Source: Acidihalobacter yilgarnensis
GTDB taxonomy: Bacteria; Pseudomonadota; Gammaproteobacteria; DSM-5130; Acidihalobacteraceae
Assembly (NCBI RefSeq): GCF_001753245.1
Contig: NZ_CP017415.1
Location: 3,032,040-3,096,039, forward strand
Reading direction: 5' to 3'
Length of the DNA stretch: 64,000 nucleotides
The position numbers and the translations under genes are program-made. The notes under the pieces are model-generated. The model made no database searches and was not told the origin of the DNA. It was given only the letters and a program-made list of their open reading frames with translations. Positions 58,279 to 64,000 of the stretch are shown piece after piece (within the stretch, counting starts at the first letter, position 1; every line of letters starts with the position of its first letter).

Positions 58279-58893
58279 ATGACCCGCGATACGAACACGG
58301 CCCATCCACGGCCGGAGCCCGCCAACGCCGTAGCCCAAACCCGCAGCTGGCTGGCGCGCGTGGTCATCGCCCACGACCTGTGCCCGTTCGCGCGAGGCCC
58401 CTTCGAAACCCAGCGCATTCGCTATGTCGCTTCCGGCGCCGACCGGGCCGAAGACCTGCTGACGGAGCTGCGCGACGAATTGTTGAAACTGCGCGACACA
58501 CCGCGCGAGGTAATCGAAACCACGCTGCTGATCCACCCCGGCGTGTTGCAGGATTTTCTCGATTACAACGATTTTCTCGATCTTGCTGACGCGCTCATCG
58601 AAGACCTGGGCCATGGCGAGGATTTCCAGATCGCCAGCTTTCACCCCGACTACCAGTTCGCCGACACCCAGCCCGAAGACGCGGAAAATTATACCAACCG
58701 CTCCCCTCACCCCATGCTGCACCTGTTGCGTCAAAGCAGCCTGAACGCGGCTCTGGAACATTACCCGGACCCCGAGGCCATCCCTCAACGCAACATCGAC
58801 GCGCTCAGGGCGCTCGGCAGCGAACGCCTGCGCTCGGAACTCGCGGTCTGCCTGAATGCGGATAGCGCGGAAATCGGCAACGACCAAACCTGA
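58279..58893 (+). CDS. DUF1415-family protein
   Basis: The 204-residue protein starts at ATG 58279 and has the family core HDLCPFARGPFETQRIRYVA, FLDYNDFLDLADALIEDLG, FQIASFHPDYQFADTQPEDA and YTNRSPHPMLHLLRQSSL, then DPEAIPQRNIDALRALG. DUF1415 is a cytosolic family of unknown function. The preceding 290 bases (57989-58278) hold no recognisable gene. Confidence 0.9.
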   Translation: MTRDTNTAHPRPEPANAVAQTRSWLARVVIAHDLCPFARGPFETQRIRYVASGADRAEDLLTELRDELLKLRDTPREVIETTLLIHPGVLQDFLDYNDFLDLADALIEDLGHGEDFQIASFHPDYQFADTQPEDAENYTNRSPHPMLHLLRQSSLNAALEHYPDPEAIPQRNIDALRALGSERLRSELAVCLNADSAEIGNDQT

Positions 58894-58944
58894 CACCCGG
58901 CAGGGCGGGATGCGCGACCTCTCCACGCATCCCGCAAACCCGCA

Positions 58945-61194
58945 CTACGCAAAGCGCGCGTCGAAGCCGATATCAAACGAACGGCCGGGGCCAGGCACCG
59001 TAATGCCAGCGGGCACGCCGTTGAGCATCATGGTCATACCCTGGCCGACATAGACGCCGTCCTGCGGGTTGTAATACAGCCGGTTGAACAGGTTATCGAT
59101 GCCAGCGCGAACCGTCACGTTGCCCTGCGTATAGGTCGCGTGCAGATTCACGATCGCGTAGGCACCCGTCTTCGGTTCGCTTTGAATTTGCGAAACATTT
59201 GTTTTCGCGCCGACAAATTGCACCGCGACGGCATTGTTCCAGTGCACTGTGCTCTGGCTGAGTTCAACATCCCCCTGCCAGGGTGCGATGCCGAAAAGAC
59301 CCTGGTGCGTGCTCGTGTTGCGAGCGTGTATGTAGCTGATTTTACCGTTCAGAAAAAACTCGCCTGCCGCCTGCGTCTGCGCCACGCTCACCTTGCCCAT
59401 CAAGTCGGCGCCAGCCATGCGAGCCTGCTGATTGGTGTACTGTAGAATATTGAATTTTCCAGCATGACAGGTAGTGCCGGGAGCGCACTGCTCACCGATA
59501 TAATCGTGTATCTGCGTCAGATACGCATCGGCATTAACGACCCACGGATGCTCTTGCGTGTTGGCCCATTGGCCACTGATATCAGCGGTGTAGGCAACCT
59601 CGGGTTTCAAATTCAGATTACCCACATAACCGTTACCGTCACCGACCATATTATTCATCACCGCGATCATCGGCATCGAGGACCAGGTGTAGCGCTGATA
59701 CAAATTCGGCGAACGTTCCTGTCGCATCACACCGAAGGTGTATTTCTGCATATCGCTCGGTTTGAATTTGGCGATCGCACTCCAGTCCCAGTCGTGATCG
59801 GTTTTTTGATGAGACTGCGCATTGAACGTCGCCGCCTGCGTGTTGTACATCATGTTGTAGCCATGTACATCGCCTGCATTCTGCTCGACCGTATCGCCGC
59901 GCACGCCCACCAGCGTCGTCCAGCGCGGTGCCCACTGGCGATGCCACTCGAGATACGCATCGTAGCGGTTGCTATGCCCGTCATTGATATTATTGAACGT
60001 ATTCGGCGCCATCATCCCAGTGCCCGAGGGCGGCCAGTAATCGTTCAGCCGGAATGAATGAAGCAGCAGGCCTGCGCGCAGAAAATCGCCGTGATCCAGG
60101 TGGATCATGCCGTCGAGCTTGACGCCGTCGATATGGCCGTGCGACTTCATCGGCATGCCCGGCGTGGTGCCGTACTGATATTGCTTGTCGCTGCCGAGAT
60201 TCATCGTATGGCGTACGTCCTGGTGATACACGTGCAGCTTGATATTGCCCCAGTCGAAGCGATCACGATAATTGAAATGGATCAGGGTGCTCTTATTCGC
60301 CACCATGTCCATCCGCTGGTTCGGATAATACTCATGGGGAATATTCTGCCAATTAACCGACAGACTGGTCAGTTGCGTGCCGTGTCGATAGGCGAACTCC
60401 AGCATCTGATTATTGGTGCTGTAGGCAGACGATCCCACCACGTCCGCGCCGATCGAGCCCCGTCCCATAGCCGCCGGGCCCGCCGCATGGAAATCACCGC
60501 CAGCTTTGTAGTCCGAGGCATGCGCTACATCGCCGCTGTATTTCATGCTGAAGGCGTCGTTGGCGATGGTCGCGGCCAGATGCGCGCCCGTCGCGTCGCC
60601 GTTGGTATGGTAATACCCACCGATTTCTCCACTGGACAGGGTCTTGCCCGGCATCGCGAATTTCGGCGGCGCGGGATGCACGATGACCGAAGCACCGATA
60701 CTATCGCCATCCGCACTCACCGGCACGATACCGGTATAGGCCGTCATCCCGCCGAGCTGGCTCGGAAAGAGATAAGAAAGAATCGGATTCATGTGATTCG
60801 GGCAGGCGGAATTGAGCTGCATGCCGGCGAACGACAAATGCAGTTGATCATCCATCAGGCCATGCACGACCGGAAATCCAGACACGCCACCCGTCTTGAA
60901 CACGCTGCCACCGAGAATGCTGTTCAACATATCGGCCGTATTACTGGTTTTCATTCCATAATTTTTTACCGCCGCGGGCGACAACACCTGCGCGCCCATC
61001 TCCGCTTCCCACGAAGTGGCAGTATTGATGGTCACCACCGGGACATGTATGGCCGTTGTCTCGGCAAATGCGGCATACGGAAAACCACAGGCAGCGGATG
61101 CAATCGACACCGCCAGCATTTTTTTGGCAAAAGGGGCAAGACCCTGGTTACGACATATCACTCCTGCAAGCGTGGGAAGCTTGTTTTTCATCAT
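58945..61194 (-). CDS. TonB-dependent copper receptor (OprC/NosA-like)
   Basis: The 749-residue outer-membrane receptor has a long signal peptide (to about residue 44, AAFA), a plug domain and a 22-strand barrel rich in Met and His. The plug contains LNSACPNHMNPILSYLFPSQ; CPNxM (Cys131, Met135) equals the Cu-binding CxxxM of P. aeruginosa OprC. RMDMVANKSTLIHFNY and the C-terminal RAGIDNLFNRLYYNPQDGVY also fit the TonB-copper family. Three RegA-like inverted repeats lie upstream. The start ATG 61194 is followed by a second ATG. Confidence 0.85.
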   Translation of the reverse strand: MMKNKLPTLAGVICRNQGLAPFAKKMLAVSIASAACGFPYAAFAETTAIHVPVVTINTATSWEAEMGAQVLSPAAVKNYGMKTSNTADMLNSILGGSVFKTGGVSGFPVVHGLMDDQLHLSFAGMQLNSACPNHMNPILSYLFPSQLGGMTAYTGIVPVSADGDSIGASVIVHPAPPKFAMPGKTLSSGEIGGYYHTNGDATGAHLAATIANDAFSMKYSGDVAHASDYKAGGDFHAAGPAAMGRGSIGADVVGSSAYSTNNQMLEFAYRHGTQLTSLSVNWQNIPHEYYPNQRMDMVANKSTLIHFNYRDRFDWGNIKLHVYHQDVRHTMNLGSDKQYQYGTTPGMPMKSHGHIDGVKLDGMIHLDHGDFLRAGLLLHSFRLNDYWPPSGTGMMAPNTFNNINDGHSNRYDAYLEWHRQWAPRWTTLVGVRGDTVEQNAGDVHGYNMMYNTQAATFNAQSHQKTDHDWDWSAIAKFKPSDMQKYTFGVMRQERSPNLYQRYTWSSMPMIAVMNNMVGDGNGYVGNLNLKPEVAYTADISGQWANTQEHPWVVNADAYLTQIHDYIGEQCAPGTTCHAGKFNILQYTNQQARMAGADLMGKVSVAQTQAAGEFFLNGKISYIHARNTSTHQGLFGIAPWQGDVELSQSTVHWNNAVAVQFVGAKTNVSQIQSEPKTGAYAIVNLHATYTQGNVTVRAGIDNLFNRLYYNPQDGVYVGQGMTMMLNGVPAGITVPGPGRSFDIGFDARFA

Positions 61195-61219
61195 TATCCT
61201 CTCGAATGAAGGCGGCTAC

Positions 61220-61240
61220 GCGACCAAATCCCTGTCGCAG
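61220..61240. promoter_or_regulatory. Weak RegA-type half-site pair
   Basis: GCGAC-N9-GTCGCAG, 26 bases before the receptor ATG. The same half-sites as the palindromes upstream, but with a nine-base spacer, so it is weaker evidence. Confidence 0.3.
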
Positions 61241-61380
61241 AATTAATCTCAATCGACACCTGGCGGACAGGCGAATGGCCATGACTCCGGCTGTCGATTG
61301 CGATATCGAATCCCTGAAATACAGATAAGCGCGCACACCCTATTCGATACCTTCACAAGGTCCAATAGCCAGACTGGTTT

Positions 61381-61399
61381 CTGCGACGATATGTCGCGA
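61381..61399. promoter_or_regulatory. RegA-type operator candidate 1 upstream of the copper receptor
   Basis: CTGCGAC-GATAT-GTCGCGA has six of seven arm bases paired. It lies 187-205 bases upstream of the receptor ATG and 42 bases (four helical turns) from the second copy. Confidence 0.55.
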
Positions 61400-61422
61400 C
61401 TTTCAGAGGTATTTACGGCGAT

Positions 61423-61441
61423 CTGCGACGATATGTCGCAG
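61423..61441. promoter_or_regulatory. RegA-type operator candidate 2 upstream of the copper receptor
   Basis: CTGCGAC-GATAT-GTCGCAG is a perfect seven-base-arm palindrome. The minus-strand reading of 50173-50191 is identical except for one spacer base (GATGT). Confidence 0.6.
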
Positions 61442-62089
61442 AGAACAACACGATTAATACAGATGGTTATTTTGTCTTGTCGATAACCGAATAATTATCC
61501 AGACAAACAATCTGGAAATGCGTCGCGCTCCACGCGATTTGCGGAGCGGTGCCCGACCGCTCGCGCTCATTCGCCGAACTCAGGAAAAACATACCCATGC
61601 ATGCCGGCCATACGACGGCAACCTCGCGCCTGCGTCGCCCCCCCAGCCGCGCATGCACGAGGCTGGCCCCGTTATTGCCCGTTCACACCCGGCGTGGCCG
61701 ACACCGCATCCGTCATACAGCCGCAATAGCCGCTCCGGAATCCAGCCATGCCGGCCGCCTTTTCCGCACAGCTGTTGCGCATCTCGCGCAGTAAGGGTTA
61801 GTTAGGGAAATCATGCTTCACGCCCGCTTCGGCGAATGTTGCCTGACACGCGTAGAGCGGATCGGACAGGGCATTGCGGCTGCCGCACCGACCGCTGAGA
61901 AGCTGCTTAGCACCAACAGGAAAGACCGGATGGCGCGAGGACCGACAAGACAAATTCGCCGCATGACAAGACCTCCCCGGAAAGTCATCGCGATACGAAT
62001 AAAGTGGTTTTTATCGATAATTCAGACCCCCACGCGGCACGATTGTTCGATTACTTTGACCTATCCCGCCCTGCGGGCAATCAATCAGC
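61442..62089. other. Non-coding or unrecognised region
   Basis: I find no convincing gene between the operator pair and the DMT permease end. Short frames exist (for example 61467-61658 on the minus strand) but have no homology I know and no ribosome-binding site. The stretch 61880-62080 is relatively A-rich compared with its surroundings. Confidence 0.4.
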
Positions 62090-62995
62090 CTATTCCCTGG
62101 CGCGCACACCCTGCACGAACAGGCCGGACAGGATCAGCGCACCGCCGGCAACCGTCCAGGCCGTTGGCTGCTGCGCAAGGAAGGCCCAGCCGAAACCGGT
62201 CGCGAACAGCGGGGTCGTCAGCCGGATCAGGGTGTTGAGGAACGCAGGCAGACGGCTGGAAGCCACGGCGACCGCCACGGTGGGCAGCGCCGTCGACACA
62301 ATGCCAAGACCAATCACCGCGATCACGGGCAATATCTCCAGCGGCAGCACACGGACGCTCGGCCCATGCAACCAGGCCACAGCCAGCAACGCCGCGCCCA
62401 GCGGTGCGAAGGCCGTGCGGCCGATCTCGGCACCGCTGGGCGCACGCTGCCGCAGGGCCAGTCGCCGGTGCAGCGTCGCATAAGCCGCCGTCAGCGCGGC
62501 GGCCACCAGCGCCACCAGCAATCCCGACCACATCCGCGCCACGCCCGTGCCAAGCAGCCCAGGCCAAACCATCACGACAAGACCCGCCAGCGTCAACGCC
62601 ACCGCCACAATCTCGCGCCACGTCGGCCACCGGCCGATCAGCGCCTGATACAGCAACACGAACAGCGGCGCGCAGCCGATGCACAGGGCCACCTCGCCCA
62701 CCGGTGCGTGCTGAAACGCGAACACCGCAGCCAGGTAATACGCCACCAACATCGCGCCCAGCCCCCAAGCCTGCAGCCCGAAGCCGCGCCGCACGCGGGG
62801 GAACAGCAGCCAGAACAGCGCCGCCGCCAGCAACAGCCGCCACGCGACCAGCGCCAGCGGCGACAGCGCGGGCGCAAGATTCACCCACACCCCGGTCGCG
62901 GCCCAAGACATGGAAGTCACCACCGCACCCATCACGCCGCGCCGGTCGATGTCTCGATCCAGGGTATCGCTTGTCCGTACAGTCATCTCCGGCAT
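62090..62995 (-). CDS. DMT-superfamily (EamA) permease
   Basis: The 301-residue protein has ten helices arranged as two EamA repeats, e.g. GAVVTSMSWAATGVWVNLAP and AWRLLLAAALFWLLFPRVRR, then VIGLGIVSTALPTVAVAVAS and AGGALILSGLFVQGVRARE. Such permeases export metabolites or amino acids; the substrate is unknown. ATG 62995 and 62986 are both possible. Confidence 0.87.
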   Translation of the reverse strand: MPEMTVRTSDTLDRDIDRRGVMGAVVTSMSWAATGVWVNLAPALSPLALVAWRLLLAAALFWLLFPRVRRGFGLQAWGLGAMLVAYYLAAVFAFQHAPVGEVALCIGCAPLFVLLYQALIGRWPTWREIVAVALTLAGLVVMVWPGLLGTGVARMWSGLLVALVAAALTAAYATLHRRLALRQRAPSGAEIGRTAFAPLGAALLAVAWLHGPSVRVLPLEILPVIAVIGLGIVSTALPTVAVAVASSRLPAFLNTLIRLTTPLFATGFGWAFLAQQPTAWTVAGGALILSGLFVQGVRARE

Positions 62996-63135
62996 CGGCT
63001 CGTATCAGGAAGCAGCGACGATGATATCGGCTGGCGCGGGCTGCGTCTGCGAATGGCGCGGAGCCAGACAGTCGCGCAGGCCCTGCACGATGGCGACATC
63101 ACTTGCGAAGCAGTCGTGGCGTGGCCACCGACGCC

Positions 63136-63543
63136 TTACCAGGCTACGCACTCATCCGGCCCGCCGAATTGCGGGGCGATAGCCCGATAGTGCGGCAGCC
63201 CGTCCTGGATGGGTTGCCGGGCAAACCGGCACTGCATGTGATATTCAGGCCGAAACGCCCCGGCCGGCAGCATGTATCCATTCACGCCCCGCAGCCGCAG
63301 CGCGGTGACCTCGATGAACAAGCGCGTGCCGCAGTCGCGGCAAAACGCGCGCGGATTGCGCTCCAGCGCCCACGCCGCCGGCTCGCCCTTGACGACCATC
63401 ACCTCATCGGCGCGATAGACCGACTCGGGCACGTACGCCGCGCCATGCGCGGCCTGGCAGTCGTCGCAATGACAGAAAAACTGGGCCATCGGCTCGGCTG
63501 ATATTTCCAGCTCGACGTTTCCGCAACTACATTGCACGCGCAT
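63136..63543 (-). CDS. GFA-family (CENP-V/Gfa) zinc-binding protein
   Basis: The 135-residue protein has the zinc cysteines of the glutathione-dependent formaldehyde-activating family: MRVQCSCGNVELEIS, FFCHCDDCQAAHGAAY and FCRDCGTRLFIEVTAL. Family members are mostly of unknown substrate. The stop at 63136 lies in the 140-base gap before the DMT permease start. Confidence 0.88.
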   Translation of the reverse strand: MRVQCSCGNVELEISAEPMAQFFCHCDDCQAAHGAAYVPESVYRADEVMVVKGEPAAWALERNPRAFCRDCGTRLFIEVTALRLRGVNGYMLPAGAFRPEYHMQCRFARQPIQDGLPHYRAIAPQFGGPDECVAW

Positions 63544-63700
63544 GTGATTCTCTCCGTTGATGGTCAGCCGCCGTCCGGCGAGGACCAGGCAAGGTCATAA
63601 CTGCTGATGCGGCCGCCCGCTGCGTGACGGTCAGTCGGGATGTTGCCAAATCTAGTCCATCTACGCCGGCATAGCGCTTCCGCCCACGGATGGATACCTG

Positions 63701-63729
63701 TGAGCCGAATAAGGACGTTATTCGGCTCA
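63701..63729. repeat. Perfect 12-bp inverted repeat
   Basis: TGAGCCGAATAA-GGACG-TTATTCGGCTCA. The stem could form in RNA, but no T-run follows directly on either strand, so a classical terminator is not shown. It could be an operator or a mobile-element end. Confidence 0.6.
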
Positions 63730-63749
63730 AGGGAAAATATGGGAGGAGA

Positions 63750-63763
63750 GTTTCACACGCTTT
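63750..63763 (+). repeat. Direct repeat GTTTCACACGCTTT, copy 1
   Basis: The same 14-base word recurs at 63813-63826, 63 bases later (six helical turns). The first copy also opens a 7-bp hairpin CACGCTT-TGAGCG-AAGCGTG. Confidence 0.5.
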
Positions 63764-63812
63764 GAGCGAAGCGTGAAGTGGTTAGAAGCAGTGAGTAGAA
63801 AGCGGCGAGATG

Positions 63813-63826
63813 GTTTCACACGCTTT
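63813..63826 (+). repeat. Direct repeat GTTTCACACGCTTT, copy 2
   Basis: Second copy, followed by a CCGC and seven T (63837-63843). AAAGCGG at 63799-63805 can pair with CCGCTTT at 63833-63839, a loose terminator-like structure. Confidence 0.5.
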
Positions 63827-63871
63827 CAACGACCGCTTTTTTTAATGGCTCCGGTGCGGGCGGGCGTGCGA

Positions 63872-63903
63872 GTAACTTTCTTTGGACGAACAAAGAAAGT
63901 TAC
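63872..63903. repeat. Intergenic hairpin repeat GTAACTTTCTTT-N8-AAAGAAAGTTAC
   Basis: Perfect 12-base arms with an eight-base loop, followed by CCAAGAAA. The word closely resembles a hairpin repeat that I recall as dispersed between genes in many proteobacterial genomes. Only one copy is in this window. Confidence 0.6.
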
Positions 63904-64000
63904 CCAAGAAATTCGCCCCGGATCGCCTGGGCCCCACGGGCGACCTCGTGTGAATCCATCTGGCCGGGGTCGCAGCCAAGCGCCATCCAGGCGCAGGCTG

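Larger units (their letters stand above)
63544..64000. other. Repeat-rich intergenic tail at the right edge
   Basis: No gene is supportable here. The stretch holds a 12-base-arm inverted repeat, a duplicated 14-base word, a T7 run and a widespread-type hairpin, listed separately, and then GC-rich sequence to the edge. Confidence 0.6.

Noticed and set aside
60058-61209. 383-residue plus-strand frame
   Set aside because: Antisense to the copper receptor; no domain or start signal.

Overview
The window is high-GC chromosomal DNA from a Gammaproteobacterium. Gene content and order point to the Chromatiales / Ectothiorhodospiraceae side of the class, possibly an acidophile such as Acidihalobacter; the genus is a guess. 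It shows the proteobacterial order yrbG-kdsD-kdsC-lptC-lptA-lptB-rpoN-hpf-ptsN-hprK-rapZ, a Mla operon leading into murA-hisG, and RegBA next to copper genes. No rRNA, tRNA, CRISPR array, transposase or phage gene was seen.

Region by region. 1-8.4 kb (minus): one long run mlaF-E-D-C-B, murA, hisG (short form), a class I DAHP synthase, hisD and a Nif3-like protein that runs off the left edge. This covers lipid asymmetry, the first committed peptidoglycan step, histidine and the aromatic entry step. 8.5-11.2 kb: a hypothetical gene broken at a C7 tract, then a luciferase-like monooxygenase overlapping an epimerase. 11.3-24.1 kb (plus): Ca/Na antiporter, Kdo synthesis (kdsD, kdsC), LPS export (lptC, lptA, lptB), sigma-54, ribosome hibernation factor, a permease-less regulatory PTS (ptsN, hprK, rapZ, EIIA-Man, HPr, EI) and mgtE. 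24.1-33.7 kb: TlpA-like thioredoxin, rppH-ptsP, a HAD phosphatase, rubredoxin, thiD-thiE, hemL (with an apparent one-base frameshift), an FGE-fold protein and three small genes. 33.7-47.7 kb: SulP transporter diverging from a P-type ATPase, nadC, a diacylglycerol-kinase-family protein, a flavin reductase, a YfaZ-like porin, LysR/pirin, an MDR oxidoreductase, a sulfurtransferase-msrA pair, a NYN nuclease, and a candidate small RNA at about 44.6-44.7 kb.

47.7-61.5 kb is the most distinctive part. A copper operon (outer-membrane protein, copC, copD) is transcribed away from regB-regA, a redox two-component system. A near-perfect palindrome CTGCGAC-N5-GTCGCAG lies between them. The same palindrome occurs twice, 42 bp apart, upstream of an OprC-like TonB-dependent copper receptor 11 kb away. 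Between the two loci lie a cytochrome b561-Sel1-SLOG operon, a class I cytochrome c, and an MHYT-PAS-GGDEF-EAL protein whose MHYT sensor type has been proposed to bind copper. I read this as a RegA-linked copper/redox regulon; the regulator-site link is an inference.

57.2-58.0 kb holds two gene remnants joined head to head. The right end (62-64 kb) has a DMT permease, a GFA-family protein and a repeat-rich non-coding tail.
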